Assembly: GCA_016871515.1 (NCBI GenBank)
Contig: VHDE01000014.1
Span: forward strand, 1 to 64,000
Direction: 5' to 3'
Length of the DNA: 64,000 nt
Source: Verrucomicrobiota bacterium
GTDB taxonomy: Bacteria > Verrucomicrobiota > Verrucomicrobiia > Limisphaerales > SIBE01
Of the stretch, positions 8,835 through 17,163 are shown piece after piece; position 1 is the stretch's first letter; the number at the start of each line of letters is the position of its first letter. The notes beneath the pieces are model-generated. The model worked only from the letters and a program-made list of their open reading frames with translations. It searched no databases and was not told the origin of the DNA. Made by a program: the position numbers and the translations under genes.

Positions 8835-9302
8835 ATGAATCTCGGCGACATTCTCCATAAAGAGCAAATCATCACTGAATTGCGGGCGGCGAACCGCTGG
8901 GAAGCGATCGACGAACTCATTGATAATCTTGTCGCGACCGGAAAGATTAAGGCGGAAGACCGTCAGCCAATCTCAGCAGTAGTCAAGAAGCGAGAAACCT
9001 CGATGAGCACTGGAATTGGCTTTGGCATTGGGCTTCCGCATGCCTCGACCGACCTGATCTATGAAGTCGTCGGAGCATTAGGCCGGTCCAAGAAAGGCGT
9101 TAACTTTGAAGCGCTCGATAACCAGCCCGTTAACCTCGTCATGCTCTTTCTGGTGCCGCAAGGTCAATTCCAGAAACACCTTCATACTCTCGCCAACATT
9201 GCCAAATTGCTGCACAAAAAAGAATTTCGCCAAGCGTTGGAAAATGCCGCTAACGCCGAGAGCATGTACAATATTATCAAGGATACTGCCGCCAGCAAGT
9301 AG
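8835..9302 (+). CDS. PTS EIIA-type regulatory protein (PtsN-like)
   Basis: A 155-residue single-domain PTS_EIIA_2 protein. The phosphorylatable histidine lies in GIGFGIGLPHAST (His at about residue 75), the usual active-site block of EIIA-Fru/Ntr proteins. Such stand-alone EIIA proteins relay phosphate from NPr and regulate transport and nitrogen/potassium balance rather than moving sugar. No EIIB or EIIC gene is nearby, which supports a regulatory role. It is 51 bases upstream of argS on the same strand and may be co-transcribed with it. Confidence 0.85.
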   Translation: MNLGDILHKEQIITELRAANRWEAIDELIDNLVATGKIKAEDRQPISAVVKKRETSMSTGIGFGIGLPHASTDLIYEVVGALGRSKKGVNFEALDNQPVNLVMLFLVPQGQFQKHLHTLANIAKLLHKKEFRQALENAANAESMYNIIKDTAASK

Positions 9303-9353
9303 TCGGTCGCTTTAAGACATCGGCTTGCTGCTCACTTTCGTCCCGTTCTCAAC

Positions 9354-11129
9354 GTGCTACCCAATCGCTTTCTCGAGAATCTCCTGCGCGAGTCGCTCGC
9401 TCAGCATTTGCCGGACGCCGACACTGCCAGCGTTTTAGTCCGGCCATGTCCCGACCCCCAGTTTGGGGATTATCAGTCGAGCGCATTGATATCCTTAGCT
9501 AAGGAGCGAAAGCTCAACCCACGGCAGCTAGCGACCGATATCGCGAGCAAACTTGCTTTACCGGACTGGGCCAAGGTCGAAATAGCCGGCCCCGGGTTTC
9601 TTAACTTCCGACTCAGCCCGTCGATCCTCGAAGAGTCCTTGCGCTCGGCGATGCGTGGAGAGCATCTTTTTTTCGAACCGACCAGAAAACCGCGCACGGT
9701 TGTCATCGATTTTAGTTCTCCCAACGTCGCAAAGCCGATGCATGTCGGGCACATACGCTCGACAATCCTTGGAGATTGTTTGGCCCGCGTCTTTCGGCTG
9801 CTTGGTGACGCGGTAATTGCCGACAATCATATCGGAGATTGGGGCACCCAATTCGGAAAGCTGCTGGTCGGCTGGAAAGAACACCTCGACCAATCCGCTT
9901 TGCAAGCTGATCCGATTACCGAACTGGAGCGGCTCTACAAGTTAGTCAACACCGAATCGGAAAAAAATCCCGACGTGCTGGAACGCGCTCGCTCGGAACT
10001 GGTCAAGCTGCAGAATGGCGATCCGGAGAATCTCGGCATCTGGCGGCAAATGATTGCGTTGTCCCAGCGCCAGTTTGACGAGATATATGGCCGTATGGGA
10101 GTGCGCTTCGATCAGACTCTGGGCGAAAGCGTTTACAATCCTCAACTGAAATCCGTTGTCCAGCAGTTGCTCGGAGCGGGGTTAGCACGAGAGACCGAAG
10201 GCGCAATCGCTGTCTTCTTTGAACGATTTCCGGACCTCAAGCCTCATCCAGCATTGATCCAGAAAAGTGATGGCGCCTTCAATTACATGACCACGGATCT
10301 GGCCGCGTTGCAGTATCGAATGGAGACGTGGAGTCCCGATGAGATCATCTATGTAACCGACGGACGCCAGCAACTGCATTTCAAGCAGCTTTTTGCTATC
10401 TTCCGGGGTTGGCAACCGGAATGCCAGGTCAACTTGAAGCACGTTTGGTTTGGCGCGATCCTGGGCGAGGATGGGAAGCCATTTAAAACGCGCGCCGGGG
10501 ACATCATAAAGCTGAGCGATTTGCTCGACGAAGCAGAAACGCGCGCGTTCGAGATCGTCAGCGCGAAAGCGGAAGAGCGCGCCTCCCGAACGGCCGCCGA
10601 CGGCGGGCTCGAATTGAGCCAAGCCGAGCGCAAGGAAATCGCTCGATTGGTTGGAATCGGAGCGGTTAAGTACTCGGACCTCTTGCCGAACCGGCAGAGC
10701 GATTACGTTTTTAGTTGGGACAAAATGCTGGCGTTTAACGGCAATACCGCTCCCTATCTGCAGTACGCATACGCGAGAATTCGGAGCATTTTCCGAAGAT
10801 TGGAAACCGAAGAATCCGTCACCGATCTATTGCAATCAGCCGCAACCTCGCGGTTGAATTTGTCGATTGCGGAAGAGATCACTCTTGTCAAGCATCTGCT
10901 CAACTTTGGGATCGTTCTTGAAGCGGTTGCTGATGAGCATCGGCCTAATTATCTTTGCAATTATCTGTACGATCTGGCGGGACTACTCACGAAGTTTTAC
11001 GAGACTTGTCCTGTGTTGAAAGCGGAAGGCGATACACGATTAGCGCGCCTGGTTTTGTGCCACTTAGCAGGACGTGTTTTGTGGCAGGGCTTGCAAGTGC
11101 TCGGAATTGAAGCCCTCGAGAAGATGTAG
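9354..11129 (+). CDS. argS: Arginyl-tRNA synthetase
   Basis: A 591-residue class I aminoacyl-tRNA synthetase that charges tRNA-Arg. Visible parts: the N-terminal ArgRS add-on domain (about 1-110), the HIGH-like motif in SSPNVAKPMHVGHIRSTI, GDWGTQFGKLL, the catalytic-core stretch IIYVTDGRQQLHFKQL, the degenerate KMSKS region (GKPFKTRAGD) normal for ArgRS, and a C-terminal anticodon-binding (DALR) domain including NGNTAPYLQYAYARI. Full length with no gaps. The start is GTG at 9354. It is in the same direction as, and close to, the EIIA gene. Confidence 0.96.
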   Translation: MLPNRFLENLLRESLAQHLPDADTASVLVRPCPDPQFGDYQSSALISLAKERKLNPRQLATDIASKLALPDWAKVEIAGPGFLNFRLSPSILEESLRSAMRGEHLFFEPTRKPRTVVIDFSSPNVAKPMHVGHIRSTILGDCLARVFRLLGDAVIADNHIGDWGTQFGKLLVGWKEHLDQSALQADPITELERLYKLVNTESEKNPDVLERARSELVKLQNGDPENLGIWRQMIALSQRQFDEIYGRMGVRFDQTLGESVYNPQLKSVVQQLLGAGLARETEGAIAVFFERFPDLKPHPALIQKSDGAFNYMTTDLAALQYRMETWSPDEIIYVTDGRQQLHFKQLFAIFRGWQPECQVNLKHVWFGAILGEDGKPFKTRAGDIIKLSDLLDEAETRAFEIVSAKAEERASRTAADGGLELSQAERKEIARLVGIGAVKYSDLLPNRQSDYVFSWDKMLAFNGNTAPYLQYAYARIRSIFRRLETEESVTDLLQSAATSRLNLSIAEEITLVKHLLNFGIVLEAVADEHRPNYLCNYLYDLAGLLTKFYETCPVLKAEGDTRLARLVLCHLAGRVLWQGLQVLGIEALEKM

Positions 11130-11272
11130 CAAAACATAGGACATTGCCGCGTTCAGCTTCGGCGCCCTGCCTCAACGTATGTGCCAATCTTGCCGGGTTC
11201 GATTTAAAATAGCTGGCTTTCGCAAATGACAAGCGTACGGGTGTTAGCGGCCATTTGGGAATAAGGCCTCAC

Positions 11273-12511
11273 TCAATTCGCTCGCGGCTCCAACAGCTCG
11301 GGAGCGAGCACTACACGAAAGCCGACGTAATTGAACGTGCGTGCAGGACCGGCGTGATTGCGAAAAGCCGACCGGCAAGCGGCATTTTTGTAATCCCATC
11401 CTCCACCCCGAAAGACGCGGCCTTTGCCCGAGGCGGGGCCGATGGGGTCCACGACACTACCGCCAGAATACCTGTCTGCATACCAATCCAAACACCACTC
11501 CCAGACATTTCCGTGCATATCGTGGAGGCCAAAGGCATTCGAGAATTTCTTGCCGACCGGATGTGTTGTCCCGTCGCTGTTACCTCTGCACCATGCATGC
11601 TCCCCGAGTTGGCTGAAGCCGGGGTCATCCCCAAAACTAAATCGCGTCGTGCTTCCACCGCGGCAGGCGTATTCGAACTCAGCCTCTGTTGGCAAACGAT
11701 ACGCGTAGGAAGCGGGCAACCGGCCGCCAATTCGCTCGGTCTCCGTGAGTTTCGCACAATAGGCCATTGCTTCGGCCCAACTTACCTGTTCGACCGGCCT
11801 GTTGGTGTCACCCGTAAACCAACTGGGATTCGTGCCCACAAGAGCTTGGTAATCCCTCTGTGTTACTTCGTATTTCCCCATCCAAAATCCGTGCGAGAGC
11901 GTGACCTCCGTCAGCGGATCTTCGTCCCAATCCCGATCCTGTTCATCGACCCGGCTTCCCATCACAAACTTTCCCCCTTTAATCCAAACCATATTTGGCG
12001 CCGGGGCAATTGGGATCTCCTCGATCTTGTAATAGAGATTAACCTGCTGATGTCCATCCAGAGTGATCGTTTGGCCGGTGCTTTCGATCGGGTCTCCCTG
12101 AGCCTCCCACAACTGCAGATCACGGCTGGTTAAGACGAGGTACTTGCGTCCCGGATTCGTGGCGAAGGTCAAGTTCACCCCTTTGTTCTGTCGTTGCTCG
12201 ATCTTTACAGAGATCGGGTTTATTACTTCGACTCTGAAAAAGTTTCTTGCCTCCTTTTCGATATTGAAATCAAGCGCGACTGTTTGGCCGGTTCCATTAA
12301 TTGGATCGTTCCGCAGTTCCCACTGCTTCAAATCCCTGCTGGAAGAGACCTGGTACGTTTTCCCGGCCACCGTTGGAAAGGACACTTTCAATGCGCCGCC
12401 CTGCGCGGCGCCGATGGCCAATTTAGGGCGGACCACGGCTTGTTCAGCCGCGTGGCTTGAGATCACTGCAATTGCAACCGTCAGTAAAAAAAACGATGCC
12501 CTGTTCATCAT
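11273..12511 (-). CDS. Secreted SUMF1/FGE-like protein with two N-terminal repeat modules
   Basis: A 412-residue protein with a signal peptide (residues 1-21), two repeats of about 70 residues marked by SSSRDLKQWELRNDPINGTG and TSRDLQLWEAQGDPIESTG, and a C-terminal formylglycine-generating-enzyme-sulfatase domain (about 175-405) with GGKFVMGS, YEVTQRDY, YRLPTEAEFEYACRGG and NVWEWCLDWY. True FGEs carry two catalytic cysteines in the GGSxxCxxSxC region; here it reads GGGWDYKNAACRSAFR, so one is Tyr. It is therefore probably not the sulfatase-activating enzyme but a member of the wider SUMF1/EgtB/PvdO group. The ATG may be the second codon (MM). Confidence 0.85.
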   Translation of the reverse strand: MMNRASFFLLTVAIAVISSHAAEQAVVRPKLAIGAAQGGALKVSFPTVAGKTYQVSSSRDLKQWELRNDPINGTGQTVALDFNIEKEARNFFRVEVINPISVKIEQRQNKGVNLTFATNPGRKYLVLTSRDLQLWEAQGDPIESTGQTITLDGHQQVNLYYKIEEIPIAPAPNMVWIKGGKFVMGSRVDEQDRDWDEDPLTEVTLSHGFWMGKYEVTQRDYQALVGTNPSWFTGDTNRPVEQVSWAEAMAYCAKLTETERIGGRLPASYAYRLPTEAEFEYACRGGSTTRFSFGDDPGFSQLGEHAWCRGNSDGTTHPVGKKFSNAFGLHDMHGNVWEWCLDWYADRYSGGSVVDPIGPASGKGRVFRGGGWDYKNAACRSAFRNHAGPARTFNYVGFRVVLAPELLEPRAN

Positions 12512-12557
12512 CGCACACTATTTCTCATGGAAATGGCAAAGAAAAGACTAATCTGTT

Positions 12558-13223
12558 TTACAGCGCAAAATTTAGCAGAATTTCAAACGGCGAGGATCGC
12601 CGATTGCTCTGCGCCTTCGCCGCTTCAATGAACGCGCGCACCTTGGCAGGGTCCTTTTTGCCTGGGACTGATTCGACTCCACTCGAAACATCGACTCCGT
12701 ACGGCCGCGCTTCGGCGATTGCCTGACGCACGTTCTCTGGCGTTAAACCTCCAGCTAAAATAATTGCCGGATTAAGTTTCGCCGCCGCGCTGGCCAGCTT
12801 CCAATTGAACTGGGCGCCAGTCCCTCCCAGCTTTCCAGGCACATAGCTGTCGAGCAGCCAAGCCTCTGAACTGAATTCTCGCAATGGCGCTAGTGAAGTT
12901 TCGTCCCGAATTCGAAAGGCTTTGATCGTCTTTAGAGAAAACCGCCGGCAGAATTCTGGAGATTCATCGCCGTGAAATTGCAATGTGTCCAGCCCGCACT
13001 CCCCGATAGCCCGGCGCGCTTGTTCTTCGCTGGGATTTACAAAGACGCCAACCCTGGCCACGAAAGGCGGCAGCTCACGAATAATCTCAGCGGCCGCGCG
13101 GATGTTCAAATGTCGCGGGCTTGGCTCATAAAACATGAAACCGAGCGCGTCTGCGCCAGCCTCGATTGACGCCAACGCGTCGCCCGCGGAAGTAATGCCG
13201 CATATTTTTACTCGTACGCTCAC
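12558..13223 (-). CDS. trpF: Phosphoribosylanthranilate isomerase
   Basis: A 221-residue TIM-barrel enzyme of tryptophan biosynthesis that converts N-(5-phosphoribosyl)anthranilate to CdRP. Diagnostic stretches: VKICGIT at the N-terminus with the catalytic Cys, GFMFYEPSPRHL, LQFHGDESPEF, LAGGLTPENV and GVDVSSGVES at the phosphate-binding end. I chose GTG at 13223 because it places VKICGIT at residues 5-11 as in the family; the open frame continues upstream to 13322 without homology. No other trp gene is close, so trp genes are dispersed here. Confidence 0.92.
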   Translation of the reverse strand: MSVRVKICGITSAGDALASIEAGADALGFMFYEPSPRHLNIRAAAEIIRELPPFVARVGVFVNPSEEQARRAIGECGLDTLQFHGDESPEFCRRFSLKTIKAFRIRDETSLAPLREFSSEAWLLDSYVPGKLGGTGAQFNWKLASAAAKLNPAIILAGGLTPENVRQAIAEARPYGVDVSSGVESVPGKKDPAKVRAFIEAAKAQSNRRSSPFEILLNFAL

Positions 13224-13289
13224 AAACGCTCTCGATTTGCCGGACACAACATTATCCTCTCCAGCGTTGTGTTCCAAAGCAATACTGAG

Positions 13290-13356
13290 GGAGCGCGGAC
13301 CGCCGAGTCCGCGCGGAAGCACTGATCAAACTCGCGGACTCGCCGGTCCGCGCTCC
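13290..13356. repeat. Extragenic palindrome upstream of trpF
   Basis: Arms 13290-13313 and 13333-13356 are 24-base inverted copies with one mismatch, based on GGAGCGCGGAC. Related 'ggagcgcgga' palindromes occur at 47269-47340 and 62527-62574. Confidence 0.8.
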
Positions 13357-13458
13357 AATTCTAAATCGAGCTTACGACATTGGCACGTGCCGCCTTTAGA
13401 TTGAACCAAGCAGGTTCGCCCTACCAACCGCGGATGTGCCATAGTCGTGTGCTTTGAT

Positions 13459-14268
13459 CTAGGAACTGGCGCTGGTGTAATGACGAAGCGAAAAGCGCCA
13501 AGCGATTTCCGAGATAACAAAGCAAACGAGACTCAGCGCAAAGAGCAGGAACATCTCGAAGGGGCTGTCCAGCTTTTCGGCGAGCAGTTTTGTCGGAACA
13601 TTTGCCACCAATAGCATCGGAATGGCGAACGTGAAGAATGCTTTGAAGAAGCCACGAAAGGCGGCGTCGGGCAATCGCGCCACGTTGAACAAGCTGTAGT
13701 AACCCCACACAATCCCTTGAGCCCGAACGGTCCAGAAACTTGTCGTGACGAGTGTTAACATCAGCGAGTAATGAATGAAGAGACTGCAAATGGCCAACAG
13801 AACAAAGCCGGCGATCTGGGTGACAGTTGGCGAAAGGCGCAATTGCCATAGGGCGTAACCCATTACCGCGACAGCCGACGCGGCATTGACGAAACCACCG
13901 AGATCAACTTGACGGAACGAGATGAGAAAGCGTGTATTGACCGGCAGTAGCAACATGAAGTCGAGTCGCCCCGTTCGAATGTATTCCGACAATTGCGCGC
14001 AATTCGTCAGAAAAATTGCCGTGAAAAGCTGCTGAATGAAGTGGCTGGACCCCATCAGGAGAACAACTTCCCATTTGGTCCACGTCGCGATTCTGTCGGT
14101 GTGCTGATAAATCACCGCAATGAATCCGAGTTGCAAGGCGAACCAAAGCAACTCAACCATAATCCAGAGCAGGAAATTGGTTTTGAAACTCATCTCGCGC
14201 ACGATCGAGTTTTTCCAGAGAGCGGCGTAAATGCTAAGATAGCGTTGAAGTGAATTCGCGACTTTCAC
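13459..14268 (-). CDS. ABC-2 type permease (PF06182-like)
   Basis: A 269-residue inner-membrane protein with six predicted helices and no soluble domain, resembling the ABC-2 family transporter proteins that come in pairs with a MalK/CcmA-like ATPase. The N-terminal part (YAALWKNSIVREMSFKTNF) and the loop containing GRLDFMLLLPVNTRF match this group's usual layout. The start is uncertain: GTG at 14268 is preferred because the longer frame to 14322 would overlap the divergent panE start. The partner permease and ATPase that normally flank it are absent here, so it may be an orphan. Confidence 0.75.
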   Translation of the reverse strand: MKVANSLQRYLSIYAALWKNSIVREMSFKTNFLLWIMVELLWFALQLGFIAVIYQHTDRIATWTKWEVVLLMGSSHFIQQLFTAIFLTNCAQLSEYIRTGRLDFMLLLPVNTRFLISFRQVDLGGFVNAASAVAVMGYALWQLRLSPTVTQIAGFVLLAICSLFIHYSLMLTLVTTSFWTVRAQGIVWGYYSLFNVARLPDAAFRGFFKAFFTFAIPMLLVANVPTKLLAEKLDSPFEMFLLFALSLVCFVISEIAWRFSLRHYTSASS

Positions 14269-14323
14269 AATCGTGCAATCGGAGTTAATCGACAAACTCT
14301 GGCAAATTCCTACTGTTGACAAT

Positions 14324-15316
14324 ATGAAAATCGGCGTAGTCGGGTGCGGCGCGCTTGGCAGCTTTTACGGGAGCAAATTATGGCAGGCGGGCGAGGATGT
14401 CTGGTTTCTTCTGCGTTCGGACTACGAGATCGTTCGCCGTGAAGGCCTTCAGATTCAAAGCCCTGGCGGCGATTTTCATGTTCGGCCGGCTTGCGCACAA
14501 AGACCCGAAGAGATCGGGATATGCGACCTGGTTTTAATCGGGTTGAAGACGACGGCGAACCACCAATTCGAGAAGTTGCTTTCACCATTAGTCGGAGCGA
14601 AGACCGCGGTCCTTACTTTGCAGAACGGATTGGGAAACGAAGATCGATTGGCTGAGCTGTTTGCCGGCGAACAAATTCTGGGCGGATTGTGTTTTGTCTG
14701 CCTCAATCGAACGCAGCCGGGCATCATTCGGCATATTGGTTTTGGGCAAGTAGTGATCGGCGAATTCTCCGGCCCACCTCGACCTCGCACGCGCGAGATC
14801 GCTTCCCTTTTTCAGCGGACGGGGCTTGCCGTTGAAGTTACGGACAATCTGGAACAGGCTCATTGGCAGAAATTGGTTTGGAACATCCCTTTCAATGGGT
14901 TGGGCGTCGCAAGTGGCGCGGGCTATGACGCCGTTATCACCGGTGAACTTCCGCCAGGCCCTTGCTTGGGACCGCCATTCACGACCGATTTGCTCTTGGG
15001 GAATCCAGGGTGGGAAAATTTGGTTCGCGACCTCATGCTCGAAGTCATTACAGCGGCGAGTCGTCTCGGGTTTGAGATGCCAAGGGACTTTGCCGATATC
15101 CAGATTGATCGCACTCGTCAGATGGGAGCGTACAAGGCCTCGACGCTCATTGATTACGAACATGGCCAGCCACTTGAGCTCGACAGCATGTTTAAACTGC
15201 CGCTGCGCCGTGCTCGAGAAACCGGACTGGAATTTCCCCGCTGGTCTGCTCTGTGCAAGGTGCTCGATCAGTTGAACGCCCGCAATCTCGCTGCACGGTT
15301 GAGACGGTTGAGATAA
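14324..15316 (+). CDS. panE: 2-dehydropantoate 2-reductase (ketopantoate reductase family)
   Basis: A 330-residue NADPH-dependent reductase of pantothenate/CoA biosynthesis, reducing ketopantoate to pantoate. The N-terminal Rossmann fold starts MKIGVVGCGALGSFYG; LVLIGLKTT and LTLQNGLGNED follow at the standard spacing. The C-terminal helical domain contains HWQKLVWNIPFNGLG with the catalytic Lys and later KASTLIDYEHGQPLELD. The ATG at 14324 places the GxGxxG loop at residue 7. It is divergent from the ABC-2 permease. The family also includes paralogues with other oxo-acid substrates, so the exact substrate is likely but not certain. Confidence 0.88.
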   Translation: MKIGVVGCGALGSFYGSKLWQAGEDVWFLLRSDYEIVRREGLQIQSPGGDFHVRPACAQRPEEIGICDLVLIGLKTTANHQFEKLLSPLVGAKTAVLTLQNGLGNEDRLAELFAGEQILGGLCFVCLNRTQPGIIRHIGFGQVVIGEFSGPPRPRTREIASLFQRTGLAVEVTDNLEQAHWQKLVWNIPFNGLGVASGAGYDAVITGELPPGPCLGPPFTTDLLLGNPGWENLVRDLMLEVITAASRLGFEMPRDFADIQIDRTRQMGAYKASTLIDYEHGQPLELDSMFKLPLRRARETGLEFPRWSALCKVLDQLNARNLAARLRRLR

Positions 15317-15394
15317 TCGGCATTTTCGCTTCTGAGAGTTGCGAGCAATCGGAGCGTCAGAAAGGGCCTTAATAACGGAACCTTTGAACCTGAA

Positions 15395-15469
15395 CGCAGG
15401 ATAGGCGTCCCGCCTGTCCAGCATTTGCGTACACCAAGAGCATAGACAGGCGAGACGCGCTGTCCTGCG
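15395..15469. repeat. 'aggataggcgtcccgcctgtc' inverted repeat
   Basis: Arms 15395-15418 and 15445-15469 are imperfect inverted copies (cgcaggataggcgtcccgcc against gacgcgctgtcctgcg). The left arm recurs at about 29217-29255 and 57719-57750; a smaller relative is at 40075-40103. Confidence 0.75.
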
Positions 15470-15480
15470 AATTGGCGCCG

Positions 15481-16920
15481 CTACTTCGCAAAGAGTTGTT
15501 TATAGGCCACGATAAAGAATATCCCGAGGTAAAAGGCGCTGCAGAACAGCACTCCAGCCTCCATGAACCATCGCGGACGCAATTCCTTTGGCAAGAGCCG
15601 ACGGTTTGTGATGATCGTTTGAATCGCGCTGAAACCTAAAGCCAGGTTCCAAAAGTTAGCCACTGTTTTAACGATTTGCGCCGGGTTGAACACGGCCAAC
15701 GCGATCATGCCCCAGATACCATAGAGCGTCAGGACACCGTAATAAACGTATTTCACCTTGTGGCCTTCCAGGTGCCGCAGTCTTCGGCTGCCAGTCCAGA
15801 GAACGTCCACCCAGCGGCGGACCATGCCATCCATTTGCGTAATCTGTGTCGGGGCCAGCACCAATAGGCCGCAAGTAAGCGTCAAATACCAGAAGGCCGG
15901 GCCGCTGTGATCGGCAATTCCTTTCGCTGTCAAGGCGGCGCCCTCCCAGCCTTGAATCGTTGTCCCTCGCGGCAGGAAACCAATCGAGAGCATGGCCGGC
16001 AACATTGCGCCGAGGATGCATGCTGGCACCCAAATGAACAGTTGCTCGCGCGCTACGTGCCAAAACCAACCTCGCCAGCGTGCGAGACTCTCCGGCGTAA
16101 TCGGGAATACTTTTCCGACGTGCGAAAGTGTAATGGTCTTTCCGCCAAACGCGCTCGGGATCGCGCCGACTTGCGCCCCCATGCCCCAGCCTTTGTCGCG
16201 AACGTAATTCGAGAAGTGCATGTTGGACAGCCCGCCGGCGCCGGCAATTCCGGCGAACGCTGCCACTGTTGCCCAATCCATGTTCGCGGGCAGCGTGCCA
16301 AACTGGAACAGCCCGGTGAATGCCTCGCCCCAGGCGCCTCGATTCAAAAACAAATTCACCAGCAGCAAATAGCCCAGGACCAAAACCGCTTTGAGGATCA
16401 TGCAAAACTGAATCGCATTATAAATCTTTCGACCAAATAAAATTGGAATGTAAGCGCCCAAAAAGACCACATAACCCAGGCCGCGCACCAGAGTGGCATC
16501 TTCGGCGGTGGGCAGACGCCCCAGAATAATCGCTGCAAACGGCACGGCGGCATTCGACGCCAGATACGGCCAGATTCCGACAAAATCGAACGCAATGTAC
16601 AGCCACGCCCAAAACATCGGCCCCGGCGGCATGCGGAAATAGCCCACGAACATCGGCTCGCCGCAGTAAAGGGCATAGCGCATAACTTCCATGTTGTAGA
16701 AGAGCTGACCGAAGATCGCGAGTGTCGCAATCCAAAGAATCGAGCCACCGTAACGAGCTGTGACTTCGGGACCAAGCAGCCATTCACCGCCGCCGATATT
16801 GGCGCCGGCCATCAGGATGCCCGGCCCAATCATCAATCGCCATTGGCTAAGACCGGATGGCGGCGGCGGAGGAAGCTCACCAACTGTCCAACGGCCAAAG
16901 CTCTCAGCTTTTTCGCTCAT
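15481..16920 (-). CDS. Nramp-like divalent metal transporter
   Basis: A 479-residue integral membrane protein with about eleven helices. The first helix carries GPGILMAGANIGGGEWLLGPE, in the position of the Nramp metal-binding helix, where the canonical motif is DPGN. Here the Asp is replaced (GANIGG), so metal selectivity may differ. The other metal-binding helix region contains FAGIAGAGGLSNM. This subgroup is common in planctomycetes and verrucomicrobia and is usually labelled 'Nramp family'. The substrate is not proven. It is monocistronic, flanked by palindromes on both sides. Confidence 0.75.
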   Translation of the reverse strand: MSEKAESFGRWTVGELPPPPPSGLSQWRLMIGPGILMAGANIGGGEWLLGPEVTARYGGSILWIATLAIFGQLFYNMEVMRYALYCGEPMFVGYFRMPPGPMFWAWLYIAFDFVGIWPYLASNAAVPFAAIILGRLPTAEDATLVRGLGYVVFLGAYIPILFGRKIYNAIQFCMILKAVLVLGYLLLVNLFLNRGAWGEAFTGLFQFGTLPANMDWATVAAFAGIAGAGGLSNMHFSNYVRDKGWGMGAQVGAIPSAFGGKTITLSHVGKVFPITPESLARWRGWFWHVAREQLFIWVPACILGAMLPAMLSIGFLPRGTTIQGWEGAALTAKGIADHSGPAFWYLTLTCGLLVLAPTQITQMDGMVRRWVDVLWTGSRRLRHLEGHKVKYVYYGVLTLYGIWGMIALAVFNPAQIVKTVANFWNLALGFSAIQTIITNRRLLPKELRPRWFMEAGVLFCSAFYLGIFFIVAYKQLFAK

Positions 16921-16955
16921 GACGCGCTCCTCTCCCTAGCCCCCATGAACCTGAA

Positions 16956-17036
16956 GGTAGGGCGGCGTTGCTGCGCCGCCTGCATCAAGATCACGCCTTT
17001 AACAATAACAAGGCGGCGCAGCAACGCCGCCCTACC
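16956..17036. repeat. Perfect 26-base inverted repeat
   Basis: Arms 16956-16981 and 17011-17036 are exact inverted copies (ggtagggcggcgttgctg...) separated by 29 bases. The element is preceded by 'ccatgaacct', a leader also seen at 26260 and 57709 next to other palindromes. It lies between the Nramp-like and C69 genes. Confidence 0.85.
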
Positions 17037-17096
17037 AGCGAAATGGTTCATAGGTTCTGATGGACCGAGGAAACGGCTATTTGGTGTCCACGTGCC

Positions 17097-17160
17097 GAAG
17101 TTCTTTTCCCTCGCCCCATCGGATGGGGAGAGGGTTAGGGAGAAGGGCACGTTTGGCGCC
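17097..17160. repeat. 'Family A' palindrome (ccctcgccccatcggatgggg)
   Basis: The core at 17108-17134 is an imperfect palindrome. Related copies are at 34339-34449, 57863-57909, 62055-62093 and 62151-62182. It lies immediately after the C69 peptidase stop region. Confidence 0.8.
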
Positions 17161-17163
17161 ATG

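Noticed and set aside
14588-15424. 278-codon minus-strand frame opposite the ketopantoate reductase
   Set aside because: Antisense to a full-length, motif-complete reductase; no domain features.
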